Shown here piece by piece: positions 25,724 through 34,753 of a DNA stretch of 64,000 bases. A model generated the notes under the pieces. That model ran no database searches and was not told the origin of the DNA. It was given only the letters and a program-made list of their open reading frames with translations. The DNA comes from Rubricella aquisinus (GTDB taxonomy: Bacteria; Pseudomonadota; Alphaproteobacteria; Rhodobacterales; Rhodobacteraceae). The DNA lies in the NCBI RefSeq assembly GCF_014199445.1, contig NZ_JACIJS010000009.1, forward strand, positions 1 through 64,000. Reading direction: 5' to 3'. Within the stretch, counting starts at the first letter, position 1. Each line of letters begins with the position of its first letter. The translations under genes and the position numbers were made by a program.

Positions 25724-28543
25724 ATGGCAACTGGCATCGGCAAGGGGCACCATCTGCATCTGATCGACGGGTCTGGATTTATCTTTCGCGCGTTCCACGC
25801 GTTGCCGCCCCTGACCCGCAAATCGGATGGACTGCCAGTGGGCGCCGTCAGCGGCTTTTGCAACATGATCTACAAGATGGTGGAGGCGAACAACGGGCCG
25901 GATGCGCCGACCCATGTCGCCGTCATTTTCGATCATTCGGGCAAGACGTTCCGCAATGACATCTATCCCGAGTACAAAGCCAACCGCCCGCCCTTGCCAG
26001 AGGATCTGCGCCCTCAGATGCCTTTGACGCGAGAGGCAACGCGGGCCTTTGGGCTGGCGTGTATCGAGCAGGAAGGATTCGAGGCCGACGATCTGATCGC
26101 GACCTTTGCCGTGCAGGCGCGCGACGCGGGCGCGCGGGTGACGATCATCTCGTCGGACAAAGACCTGATGCAGCTTGTCGGCGGCGGGGTCGAGATGGTC
26201 GATGGGATGAAGAATGTCCGCATCGGGCCAGAGGAGGTCGAGGCCAAATTCGGCGTCGGGCCGGACCGGGTGGTGGATGTGCAAAGCCTTGCGGGGGATT
26301 CGGTCGATAACGTGCCGGGCGCGCCCGGCATCGGGATCAAGACGGCAGCCCTGTTGATCAATGAGTTCGGTGATGTGGAAACTCTGCTGGAGCGGGCAGA
26401 GGAGATCAAACAGCCCAAACGCCGCCAGACCCTGATCGACAACGCAGAGCAGATCCGCATTTCCAAACGGCTGGTGACGCTCGATCAGAACGTCCCGGTC
26501 GAGGTGGGGTTCGAGGCGATGGAAGTGCGGGAGCCGAATGCCGACGACGTGCTCGGTTTTCTTGCGCAGATGGAATTTCGGACGCTGACCAACCGCATCG
26601 CGGAAAAGCTGGGTGTGGAGGCCCCGACAGTGGCCGCGCCCGCCGGGGCACCCTCCGCCGATGGCGCCGCTCCGGCAAAGCGGGACATGCCCCCGATCGA
26701 CCCGTCCAAATATGAGATCGTGCGCGACAAAGCAGCCCTAGAGACATGGATCACCGCGATCCGTGAGCGCGGCTATGTCGCCGTGGACACCGAAACCACC
26801 GGGCTGGATGAAATGATCGCGGACCTTGTCGGCATCTGCCTGAGTGTTGAGGTCGGCCAGGCCTGCTATGTCCCTCTGCGGCATGTGGAGGGGGAGGGCG
26901 ATCTGCTGGGTTCGTCGGAGCGGGCCGCGGGGCAGATGGACCCGGCGGAGGCATTGGCGCTCCTCAAACCTGTTTTTGAGGACGCAGCGATCCTCAAAAT
27001 CCTGCAAAACGCCAAATACGACATGAAGATTTTTGCCCGCGAAGGCATCACGCTCGCGCCGATTGAGGACACGATGCTGATGTCCTACGCGATGCATGGT
27101 GGCCTGCACGGGCATGGGATGGATGCGCTCAGCGAGCGGTATCTCGATCACAAACCGATCCCGATCAAATCGCTGATCGGGACGGGCAAGAGCCAGATCA
27201 CCTTCGACAAGCTCAAGATCGAGGATGCCGCGCCCTATGCCGCGGAGGACGCGGATATCACCCTGCGCCTGTGGCACCTGTTCAAGCCACGGCTTCATGC
27301 GGCCAAAACCACGACCGTTTATGAGACGATGGAGCGGCCGCTTGTCCCTGTGCTCGCACAGATGGAGCGCAACGGCATCCTTGTGGACCGCGATCATCTG
27401 AGCCGCATGTCCAACACCTTCGCGCAGAAAATGGCGGGGCTGGAGGCGGAAATACACGAGCTGGCCGGGCGGTCCTTCAACGTCGGCTCGCCCAAACAGC
27501 TTGGTGAAATTCTGTTTGATGAGATGGGCATTCAGGGCGGCAAGAAGGGCAAAACCGGGGCCTATGCCACGGGTGCTGACATTCTGGAGGAGTTGGCCGC
27601 GCAGGGGCATGACCTGCCCGCGCGGGTGCTCGATTGGCGGCAACTTTCCAAGCTGAAATCGACCTATACCGACGCGTTGCAGGACCATATCAACAAGGAC
27701 ACGGGCCGGGTGCACACGTCCTATGTGATCTCTGGTGCGAATACCGGGCGGCTTGCCTCCACCGATCCGAATTTGCAGAACATCCCCGTGCGGACAGAAG
27801 AAGGCCGCCGCATTCGGGAGGCATTCGTGGCGGAGGAGGGCAATGTCCTGCTATCGCTCGATTACAGCCAGATCGAGTTGCGCATTCTGGCCCATATCGC
27901 GGGGATCGACGCGCTGAAGCAGGCGTTCCATGATGGGCTGGATATTCACGCGATGACGGCCTCTCAGGTGTTCGATGTGCCGCTGGACGAGATGACGCCA
28001 GAGGTGCGGCGCAAGGCGAAAGCGATCAATTTCGGGGTGATCTACGGGATTTCGGCCTTCGGGCTCGCGAACAACCTGCGCATTCCCCGCGATGAGGCAA
28101 AAGCGTTTATCGACGCCTATTTCGAGCGGTTCCCCGGCATCAAACAATACATGGAGGACACCAAAAAGTTCGCGCAGGAGCACGGCCATGTGAAAACTCT
28201 GTTTGGCCGGGTGATCCACACGCCAGAGATCAACGCGAAGGGGCCGCGCGCCAGTTTTGCTTACCGGGCGGCGATCAACGCGCCGATCCAGGGGTCAGCG
28301 GCGGATATCATCCGGCGCGCGATGGTGCGGATACCCGATGCGCTGCGGGCTGCGGACAATTCCGCGCGGATGCTGTTGCAGGTGCATGACGAACTGATCT
28401 TTGAGGTGCGGGAAGGGGAGGCGGAGGCCACCGCCGCGATCGTGCGCGAGGTGATGGAGCAGGCCGCGAACCCGGCGGTGAAGCTCGATGTGCCGCTGGT
28501 GGTCGATGCGGGGACCGGGCTGAACTGGGCTGCGGCGCATTGA
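25724..28543 (+). CDS. polA: DNA polymerase I
   Basis: 939 residues with all three activities apparent. The 5'-3' exonuclease (FEN-like) domain is N-terminal, about 1-300. The 3'-5' exonuclease begins at VAVDTETTGLDEM (about 353) and keeps its metal-binding Asp/Glu. The polymerase domain has motif A DYSQIELRIL (about 711), O-helix KAINFGVIYGIS and motif C VHDELIFEV (about 886). Acts in Okazaki fragment processing and repair. Monocistronic, followed by palindromic element copy C. Confidence 0.98.
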   Translation: MATGIGKGHHLHLIDGSGFIFRAFHALPPLTRKSDGLPVGAVSGFCNMIYKMVEANNGPDAPTHVAVIFDHSGKTFRNDIYPEYKANRPPLPEDLRPQMPLTREATRAFGLACIEQEGFEADDLIATFAVQARDAGARVTIISSDKDLMQLVGGGVEMVDGMKNVRIGPEEVEAKFGVGPDRVVDVQSLAGDSVDNVPGAPGIGIKTAALLINEFGDVETLLERAEEIKQPKRRQTLIDNAEQIRISKRLVTLDQNVPVEVGFEAMEVREPNADDVLGFLAQMEFRTLTNRIAEKLGVEAPTVAAPAGAPSADGAAPAKRDMPPIDPSKYEIVRDKAALETWITAIRERGYVAVDTETTGLDEMIADLVGICLSVEVGQACYVPLRHVEGEGDLLGSSERAAGQMDPAEALALLKPVFEDAAILKILQNAKYDMKIFAREGITLAPIEDTMLMSYAMHGGLHGHGMDALSERYLDHKPIPIKSLIGTGKSQITFDKLKIEDAAPYAAEDADITLRLWHLFKPRLHAAKTTTVYETMERPLVPVLAQMERNGILVDRDHLSRMSNTFAQKMAGLEAEIHELAGRSFNVGSPKQLGEILFDEMGIQGGKKGKTGAYATGADILEELAAQGHDLPARVLDWRQLSKLKSTYTDALQDHINKDTGRVHTSYVISGANTGRLASTDPNLQNIPVRTEEGRRIREAFVAEEGNVLLSLDYSQIELRILAHIAGIDALKQAFHDGLDIHAMTASQVFDVPLDEMTPEVRRKAKAINFGVIYGISAFGLANNLRIPRDEAKAFIDAYFERFPGIKQYMEDTKKFAQEHGHVKTLFGRVIHTPEINAKGPRASFAYRAAINAPIQGSAADIIRRAMVRIPDALRAADNSARMLLQVHDELIFEVREGEAEATAAIVREVMEQAANPAVKLDVPLVVDAGTGLNWAAAH

Positions 28544-28576
28544 GGGTGGCGTCTGTTGAGTTAACGACGACGCAAG

Positions 28577-28732
28577 CCGGTCCAGCGGCCGCCCGAGGGG
28601 GTCGCTGAAACAGTCGGGCTTTGCGGTTTATCCCGCCACACCGCACATGCGGTCTGCTTCTTGAAAGGTCGTAAAGCGGCCGCCGGGGGGCGGGCGGCCG
28701 CTGGACCGGCGCCTTCGGCTTGATTCCGGTCC
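28577..28732 (+). repeat. 156-bp palindromic element, copy C
   Basis: Left arm CCGGTCCAGCGGCCGCCC is the exact reverse complement of right arm GGGCGGCCGCTGGACCGG (18 bp). Ends CGCCTTCGGCTTGATTCCGGTCC. Inner AGCGGCCGCC...GGCGGCCGCT also intact. Lies between polA stop and the YdeI-like start, both plus strand. Confidence 0.87.
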
Positions 28733-28755
28733 GTTCAGAGACAAAGCTCACTTTC

Positions 28756-29337
28756 ATGACCAAAGACGACAGCACCCCCCGGATCGACATTCGCAGCCGC
28801 GCGGACCTGCGCGATTGGCTGATGGCGCACCATGCGACCGCCAGAACGGTCTGGCTTGTGCTCTACAAGAAACACCATCCCGACCATCTGCCATGGCCCG
28901 ACGTTGTGGAGGAATTGCTCTGTTGGGGCTGGATCGACAGCTTGCCGCGCGCGCTGGATGCGGATCGCACGATGCTGCGCGCCTCCCCCCGCAAGGACAG
29001 CTCGGCATGGTCAGGGATCAACAAGGCGCATGTCGCGCGGGCCATCGCATCGGGGGCGATGACGGCGGCGGGCCTTGCGAAGGTGGATGCCGCCAAGGCG
29101 AACGGGATGTGGGATTTCCTTGAGGATGTGGAGCGGCTGGAGGTGCCGGATGACCTTGCCACCGCGTTTGATGCGCATCCCCCGGCCCGGGCGGAATGGG
29201 ACAGCTTTCCGCCCTCGGCCCGGCGCGGCATTCTGGAATGGATCAAACAGGCCAAGCGGCCCCAGACCCGCGCGGACCGGATCACCCAGACCGCCACGCT
29301 CGCACAAAAGGGCCAGCGGGCGAACCAGTGGCGTTAG
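28756..29337 (+). CDS. YdeI/OmpD-associated family protein
   Basis: 193 residues from ATG at 28756. Contains ATARTVWLVLYKKHH, WPDVVEELLCWGWIDS and the C-terminal region RRGILEWIKQAKRPQTRADRI, typical of the YdeI (bacteriocin-protection) family. Molecular role unknown. Stop overlaps the I78 inhibitor gene stop (TTAG), convergent. Confidence 0.88.
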   Translation: MTKDDSTPRIDIRSRADLRDWLMAHHATARTVWLVLYKKHHPDHLPWPDVVEELLCWGWIDSLPRALDADRTMLRASPRKDSSAWSGINKAHVARAIASGAMTAAGLAKVDAAKANGMWDFLEDVERLEVPDDLATAFDAHPPARAEWDSFPPSARRGILEWIKQAKRPQTRADRITQTATLAQKGQRANQWR

Positions 29338-29636
29338 CCGCAATAAAGCCGGATGATGACGCCATTGCCGTCGGTCTCGATATTGAGCCGGGTGGGGACG
29401 TAATCCATCGTGACCGCCATGCCGGGGCCAATGATCCGTGTGTTGAGCGTCGCAGGCAGGGTCACGGCTGCGATGTTTGACCCGATCAGACCAGCGTAAT
29501 CGGCGGCGCCACAGGCGGACTGCTCTTTCACGCAATCCGCGTCACAGGGTTTTTCGGTCACCTCTTCGACGGTGCAGGCGGCAACGGTCAAAAGGCAGGT
29601 AAGGGATAGGGCCGTCAGGCGGCGCATGGCTGTCAT
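29334..29636 (-). CDS. I78 family protease inhibitor-like lipoprotein
   Basis: About 100 residues (ATG 29636 or 29627). Signal with lipobox TVAAC, an acidic Cys-containing linker (PCDADCVKEQSAC), then the I78 module: AADYAGLIGSNIAAVTLP, RIIGPGMAVTMDYVPTRLNIETD and terminal VIIRLYCG. Family members inhibit serine proteases in the periplasm. Convergent with the YdeI-like gene. Confidence 0.85.
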   Translation of the reverse strand: MTAMRRLTALSLTCLLTVAACTVEEVTEKPCDADCVKEQSACGAADYAGLIGSNIAAVTLPATLNTRIIGPGMAVTMDYVPTRLNIETDGNGVIIRLYCG

Positions 29637-29824
29637 CTGAAAATGTCCTTTGGTCAAACTGCGCTGAGTGTCCCCCCAACGGCGCGCCACTTCAACAGCA
29701 ACCTGCGCCTGGCGATTGGCCCGCCGCATCCGCGTATGCCGGGGGCGGGGGGCGGTTTTGGGGTGTGAGGCAGGCTGGGCGGCATCCCGCCGCTTGCATC
29801 CTGCGTCAAAAGCGTTAGCTTCAC

Positions 29825-29912
29825 GCCTGCCTCGGGGGGCCCAAATGGGCTGAGATGCGTGATGCAGACCCGTTGAACCTGAACCGGATTATGCCGGCGT
29901 AGGGAAGGCTGC
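29825..29912 (+). promoter_or_regulatory. TPP riboswitch (THI element)
   Basis: Conserved boxes in order: CGGGG, GGGCTGAGATG, ACCCGTTGAACCTGAACC, GGATTATGCCGGCGTAGGGA. P1 arms GCCT/AGGC flank. Placed about 55 bases before thiB, it senses thiamine pyrophosphate and should repress thiBPQ. Confidence 0.95.
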
Positions 29913-29936
29913 ATTCGCCCCGACATGCGTATGCCG

Positions 29937-29963
29937 CCTCCGCCTCGCTCTAGGCTTTGGAGG
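29937..29963 (+). promoter_or_regulatory. Hairpin sequestering the thiB ribosome-binding site
   Basis: CCTCC-GCCT (29937-29945) can pair with AGGC and GGAGG (29952-29955 and 29959-29963), hiding the Shine-Dalgarno of thiB. No T run follows. Suggests the riboswitch acts on translation rather than by termination. Confidence 0.6.
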
Positions 29964-29968
29964 ATATG

Positions 29969-30961
29969 ATGAAGACAGTTTCCCTGACACTGCTTGCCAC
30001 AACCGCGCTCATTGGTGCGACCCATGCGCAATCGCGTGGCGAATTGGTGGTCTATACCTATGACAGTTTCACATCCGACTGGGGCCCCGGCCCGGTGGTC
30101 GAAGAGGCGTTTGAGGCCGTGTGCGATTGCGATCTGACCTTTGTCGGCGCGGGCGACGGTGCGGCGCTGTTGTCGCGCGTGCAGCTGGAGGGTGCGCGGT
30201 CTGACGCGGATGTGGTGCTGGGCCTTGATACCAACCTCACGGCGCGGGCCACGGCAACCGGCCTGTTTGCCGACAAGCCCGCGGGCCTGCCGACACCGGA
30301 TCTGCCAATTGCGTGGACCGACCCGATCTTTACCCCCTTCGACTGGGGCTATTTCGCCTTTGTGCATGAGGCTGACCTTGCCGATGTGCCGACCTCGCTC
30401 AAGGCATTGGGGGAGAGTGACCTGAGCATCATCGTGCAGGATCCGCGCAGTTCCACCCCCGGGCTTGGGCTCGTGATGTGGGTGGATGCGGCATATGGCG
30501 ACGAAGCCGCTGCGGTTTGGGCTGCGCTGGCCGATAATGTCGTCACCGTGACCCCCGGCTGGTCCGAGGCCTATGGCCTGTTTCTGGAGGGAGAGGCGGA
30601 TATGGTCCTCTCCTACACCACATCGCCCGCCTATCACCTGATCGCGGAGGATGATCCGAGCAAATCCGCCGCGGCCTTCGATGAGGGGCATTACATGCAA
30701 GTCGAGGTTGCGGGCATTCTGAAAGGGTCCGATCAGCCGGACTTGGCGGCGGAGTTCATTCAGTTCATGGCGACAGACGGGTTTCAGGGTGCGATCCCGA
30801 CGACCAACTGGATGTATCCGGCCTTTACCCCGGCAGGTGGGCTGCCTGACGGGTTTGAGACGCTGATCACGCCGGAGACCGCGCTGCTCCTTCCCGCCGA
30901 TGAGGCCGAGGCCCGCCGCGCGGCCGCGATTGAGACATGGCGCGCCGCGCTCTCTCAATAA
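29969..30961 (+). CDS. thiB: Thiamine-binding periplasmic protein
   Basis: 330 residues from ATG at 29969 (5 bases from GGAGG; an ATG 3 bases earlier is too close). Signal peptide (TTALIGATHAQS), then VVYTYDSFTSDWGPGP, ARSDADVVLGLDTNL, and FDWGYFAFVH typical of ThiB/TbpA, extracellular solute-binding family 1. Delivers thiamine or TPP to ThiPQ. Overlaps thiP by 25 bases. Confidence 0.95.
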   Translation: MKTVSLTLLATTALIGATHAQSRGELVVYTYDSFTSDWGPGPVVEEAFEAVCDCDLTFVGAGDGAALLSRVQLEGARSDADVVLGLDTNLTARATATGLFADKPAGLPTPDLPIAWTDPIFTPFDWGYFAFVHEADLADVPTSLKALGESDLSIIVQDPRSSTPGLGLVMWVDAAYGDEAAAVWAALADNVVTVTPGWSEAYGLFLEGEADMVLSYTTSPAYHLIAEDDPSKSAAAFDEGHYMQVEVAGILKGSDQPDLAAEFIQFMATDGFQGAIPTTNWMYPAFTPAGGLPDGFETLITPETALLLPADEAEARRAAAIETWRAALSQ

Positions 30962-32484
30962 GTACGGGTTTGGGGGCTGCGGCGATTGTCATCGTCGTGG
31001 CCCTCACCCTTGGCACCATCGTCCCGCTTTTGTGGATCGCGGAGGCCCCGGGCCGGATCGTCGGTGCGGATTGGGCCGTGCTGCGGTTCACGGTGGTGCA
31101 GGCGTTTTTGTCAGCGGTCCTGTCGGTGCTGTTTGCGGTGCCGCTGGCGCGCGCGCTGGCGCGGCGGCAGTTCTGGGGGCGGCAGGCGCTTTTGCTGCTG
31201 CTGGGTGCGCCCTTTATCGTGCCGGTGATTGTCGCGGTTCTGGGCATTCTGGCGGTCTGGGGCCGATCCGGCTGGCTGTCGGACGGGTTGGGGGCGCTGG
31301 GCCTGCCCGCGCTCGATATCTACGGCATGACGGGTGTTTTGCTGGCGCATGTGTTCTTCAACCTGCCGCTGGTCACGCGGATGCTGCTGACGGGCTGGGC
31401 CGCGATCCGGGCGGAGCAGTTTCGGCTGGCCGCGCAGCTTGGCTTTGGCCCGCGCGACATGCTGCGCCATGTGGAAGCGCCGATGCTGCGCGAGGTGCTG
31501 CCCGGGGCGGGGCTGGTGGTGTTTCTGATTTGCCTGACGAGTTTTGCGGTGGCGCTGACGCTGGGGGGCGGGCCGCGCGCAACGACGCTGGAGCTTGCGA
31601 TCTATCAATCCTTGCGGTTCGATTTCGATCTGTCACGCGCGGCGATGCTGGCGCTGGTGCAGATGGGTGTGGCGCTGGCCGCGGCGATCCTGCTTTTGGG
31701 GCTTGGCCGCCCGGCGGAGTTTGCCGATGCGCTGGGCCGGGTGGCGGAGCGGTATGACACGGGTGGTCTGTGGCAGGATCGGCTGGTCATCGGGGCCGCA
31801 CTCCTGTTTCTGGGCCTGCCGATGCTGGCGGTGGTGGCGCGCGGGGCGCCCGCGCTCTTGACCCTCAGCGCCAGCATCTGGGAGGCCGCGCTGCGCAGTG
31901 TCACCATTGCGCTGGCCGCGACGGCGATCTGTTTTGCCCTCTCGCTCGCGATTGCATGGGTTCTGAGCACCGGGCGCGCCGTGCTGGCGGAAGGGATGGT
32001 TCTGATCGGGTTGACTGCCTCCTCGCTGGTGATCGGGACCGGGTTGTTCATCCTGCTGCGCCCGATTGTCGATCCGTTCGCGCTGGCGCTGCCGCTCACG
32101 GCGGTGGTGAATGCGGTGATGGGCGTGCCGTTTGCGCTGCGGGTGTTGTTGCCTGCGGTTGCGACCGTGCGGCGCGGGCAGGGGCAGCTTGCGGCGAGCC
32201 TTGGGCTGTCGCGCGGCGTGTGGCTGCGCCATGTGCTGTTGCCCGGCATCCGCCGCCCTGCGGGCTTTGCGCTGGGGCTGGTCGCGGCGTTCTCCATGGG
32301 GGATCTGGGGATCATCGCGCTGTTCGGGACGAGTGCGACCGCGACGCTGCCGCTGGAAATGGCGCAGCTTATGGGGGCCTACCGGATGGAGGCCGCGGCG
32401 GGCGCGGGCGCGTTGCTTCTGATCCTGTCTTTCATGCTATTCGCGGTTTTTGATGCGGGAGGGCGCTATGATCACGCTCGATAA
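30937..32484 (+). CDS. thiP: Thiamine ABC transporter permease
   Basis: 515 residues, about 12 predicted membrane helices in two binding-protein-dependent permease halves. Each has an EAA-like loop: QFRLAAQLGFGPRDMLRHVE in the first and GQLAASLGLSRGVWLRHV in the second. Length equals typical ThiP. Overlaps thiB by 25 bases and thiQ by 17. Confidence 0.95.
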   Translation: MARRALSISTGLGAAAIVIVVALTLGTIVPLLWIAEAPGRIVGADWAVLRFTVVQAFLSAVLSVLFAVPLARALARRQFWGRQALLLLLGAPFIVPVIVAVLGILAVWGRSGWLSDGLGALGLPALDIYGMTGVLLAHVFFNLPLVTRMLLTGWAAIRAEQFRLAAQLGFGPRDMLRHVEAPMLREVLPGAGLVVFLICLTSFAVALTLGGGPRATTLELAIYQSLRFDFDLSRAAMLALVQMGVALAAAILLLGLGRPAEFADALGRVAERYDTGGLWQDRLVIGAALLFLGLPMLAVVARGAPALLTLSASIWEAALRSVTIALAATAICFALSLAIAWVLSTGRAVLAEGMVLIGLTASSLVIGTGLFILLRPIVDPFALALPLTAVVNAVMGVPFALRVLLPAVATVRRGQGQLAASLGLSRGVWLRHVLLPGIRRPAGFALGLVAAFSMGDLGIIALFGTSATATLPLEMAQLMGAYRMEAAAGAGALLLILSFMLFAVFDAGGRYDHAR

Positions 32485-33160
32485 TGTGACGCTCGGGCAG
32501 GGCGGGTTTGCGCTCTCTGCTGATGTGACCTTCCGCCGGGGCGTTTGCACGGCGATCATGGGGCCAAGCGGCGGCGGGAAATCGACGCTTCTGCACGGGC
32601 TTGCCGGGTTTCTGCCCGCGCGCACCGGGCGCATTACGGTGGCAGGTCTCGATGTGACGGATCAGCCCCCGGCGGTGCGGCCCGTGTCGCTTTTGTTTCA
32701 GGACAACAACCTTTTTCCGCATATGACCATCGCGCAGAATGTGGGCCTTGGCCTGCGGCCCGATCTGAAGCTGACCGACGATCAGCATGTACGGGTGGAG
32801 GCGATGCTCGCGGATATGGGGCTTGAGGGCATGGGCGCGCGGCGGCCAGCGGCCATGTCGGGTGGGCAGGCAAGCCGCGCCGCACTTGCGCGGGCGCTTC
32901 TGCGGGACAAGCCGGTGCTGCTGCTCGACGAGCCATTCGCCGCGCTTGGCCCCGCGATGCGGGCGGATATGATGGCATTGTTGCGCCGTGTGATGGCGGA
33001 CAAAGCACTGACGGTCCTGATCGTGTCCCACCAGCCGGAGGACGCCGCCCGGATCGCGGATGACATTGCGGTGGTGGCAGAGGGGCGCGTGGCCCCGCCG
33101 CAGGACCGCGAGACGCTGCTTGCCAATCCGCCGGGGGCGCTGCGCGATTATCTGGGCTGA
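32468..33160 (+). CDS. thiQ: Thiamine ABC transporter ATP-binding protein
   Basis: 230 residues from ATG at 32468. Walker A GPSGGGKST, Q-loop LLFQDNNLFPHMT, signature MSGGQASR, Walker B VLLLDEPFAAL, switch His in VSHQPEDA. Short single-domain ATPase as usual for ThiQ. Third gene of the riboswitch-controlled operon. Confidence 0.95.
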   Translation: MITLDNVTLGQGGFALSADVTFRRGVCTAIMGPSGGGKSTLLHGLAGFLPARTGRITVAGLDVTDQPPAVRPVSLLFQDNNLFPHMTIAQNVGLGLRPDLKLTDDQHVRVEAMLADMGLEGMGARRPAAMSGGQASRAALARALLRDKPVLLLDEPFAALGPAMRADMMALLRRVMADKALTVLIVSHQPEDAARIADDIAVVAEGRVAPPQDRETLLANPPGALRDYLG

Positions 33161-33235
33161 CGCGCCGCGCCCTTGTTCCCCCGCTTGCCGCGCGATACCA
33201 CTAGGCGAAGCACGCCCAAACTCTGGAGAATTGCC

Positions 33236-34753
33236 ATGCCGCCGCGCCCTGTGATCCTGTGTATCCTCGACGGTTGGGGGCTGGGGCAGGCGGTTGCGTC
33301 CAATGCCGTGTCAGCGGGCAAAACGCCCGTGTTCGACCGATTGATGGCTGAATGCCCGAATGGCACGCTCGCCGCCCATGGCAATGATGTGGGTCTGCCA
33401 GAGGGGCAGATGGGCAATTCGGAGGTGGGCCACACCAATATCGGCGCGGGCCGGATCGTGTGGATGGACCTGCCCAAGATTGACCGCGCGATCGCGGAGG
33501 GCAGCTTTGCCAACAATCCTGCACTCACCGGATTTATCGACCGGTTGAAGGAAAGCGGCGGCACGGCCCACCTTGCGGGCCTTGCCTCTCCCGGTGGGGT
33601 CCATGCGCATCAGCGCCATATCGCGGAGGCCGCGCGCGTGATCGCGGGCGCAGGCGTGCCGGTGGTGATCCATGCCTTTACCGATGGGCGCGACGTGCCG
33701 CCGAAATCCGCGCTTGGCCAACTCAGCGATCTGGAGGCCGCCCTGCCTGACGCTGCGCGCATCGGCACCGTCACGGGCCGCTTTTACGCGATGGACCGGG
33801 ACAATCGCTGGGACCGGGTATCGCAAGCCTTCGACGTGATCGCCCATGCCAAAGGAGCCGCCGCAGCATCTGTCGCGGAGGCCGTGCAGGCCGGGTATGA
33901 CGACGGACAGACCGACGAATTCACCCCACCGAGCGTGATCGGGGACTATGCGGGCATGGCCGATGGCGATGGGCTCATGTTCCTCAATTTCCGGGCCGAC
34001 CGCGCGCGGGAAATCCTGGCCGCCTTTCTTGATCCCGCATTTGACGGGTTTGAGCGGCAGGCACCCACGATCGCTGCGGCGCTGGGCGTGGTGGAATATT
34101 CCGATCAGCATAATGACTGGATGGAGGTGATGTTCCCCTCGGAAGATATTCCCAACACGCTCGGCCAATGGGTGTCGGCGCAGGGGCGGCGGCAGTTTCG
34201 CATTGCGGAGACGGAGAAATACCCCCATGTCACCTTCTTCCTGAACGGGGGCGTCGAAACGCCCTATCCGGGCGAAGAACGGCTGATGCCGAAATCCCCC
34301 AACGTGCGCACCTATGACCTCAAGCCCGAGATGAGTGCGGCGGAGGTTACGGCGGGTGTCATCGGCGCGATCAAGGATGGCTATGACCTGATCGTCGTGA
34401 ATTACGCCAATCCCGATATGGTCGGTCATACTGGCGATATCGAGGCGGCAAAGGCCGCGTGCGAGGCCGTGGATGCCAGCGTGGGTCAAGTGCTCGACGC
34501 GCTGAAGGAGGCCGGGGGGGCGATGATCCTGACCGCCGACCATGGCAATTGCGAGGTGATGGTGGACCCTGACACGGGCGCGCCCCACACCGCGCATACC
34601 CTCAACCCGGTGCCGGTGATCCTGATTGGCGGGCCGGAGGGCGCGGTGATGGGATCGGGCCGTTTGGCCGATCTTGCGCCGAGCCTTCTTGATCTGATGG
34701 AATTGCCGCAACCGGCCGAGATGTCGGGCCGGTCGCTGATCGAGCGGGGCTGA
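33236..34753 (+). CDS. gpmI: 2,3-bisphosphoglycerate-independent phosphoglycerate mutase
   Basis: 505 residues, Mn-dependent alkaline phosphatase superfamily. Starts PVILCILDGWG with a metal Asp; nucleophilic Ser in GNSEVGHTNIGAG; C-terminal metal ligands in VNYANPDMVGHTG, TADHGNCE and HTAHTLNPVPV. Interconverts 3- and 2-phosphoglycerate. ATG at 33236 has CTGGAG upstream. Stop abuts the envC start directly (TGAATG). Confidence 0.97.
   Translation: MPPRPVILCILDGWGLGQAVASNAVSAGKTPVFDRLMAECPNGTLAAHGNDVGLPEGQMGNSEVGHTNIGAGRIVWMDLPKIDRAIAEGSFANNPALTGFIDRLKESGGTAHLAGLASPGGVHAHQRHIAEAARVIAGAGVPVVIHAFTDGRDVPPKSALGQLSDLEAALPDAARIGTVTGRFYAMDRDNRWDRVSQAFDVIAHAKGAAAASVAEAVQAGYDDGQTDEFTPPSVIGDYAGMADGDGLMFLNFRADRAREILAAFLDPAFDGFERQAPTIAAALGVVEYSDQHNDWMEVMFPSEDIPNTLGQWVSAQGRRQFRIAETEKYPHVTFFLNGGVETPYPGEERLMPKSPNVRTYDLKPEMSAAEVTAGVIGAIKDGYDLIVVNYANPDMVGHTGDIEAAKAACEAVDASVGQVLDALKEAGGAMILTADHGNCEVMVDPDTGAPHTAHTLNPVPVILIGGPEGAVMGSGRLADLAPSLLDLMELPQPAEMSGRSLIERG

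Larger units (their letters stand above)
29637..29968. other. Region between I78 gene and thiB
   Basis: 332 bases. Holds the divergent promoters, a G-rich stretch near 29740-29760, the TPP riboswitch and the ribosome-site hairpin in front of thiB. No gene supported. Confidence 0.75.
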
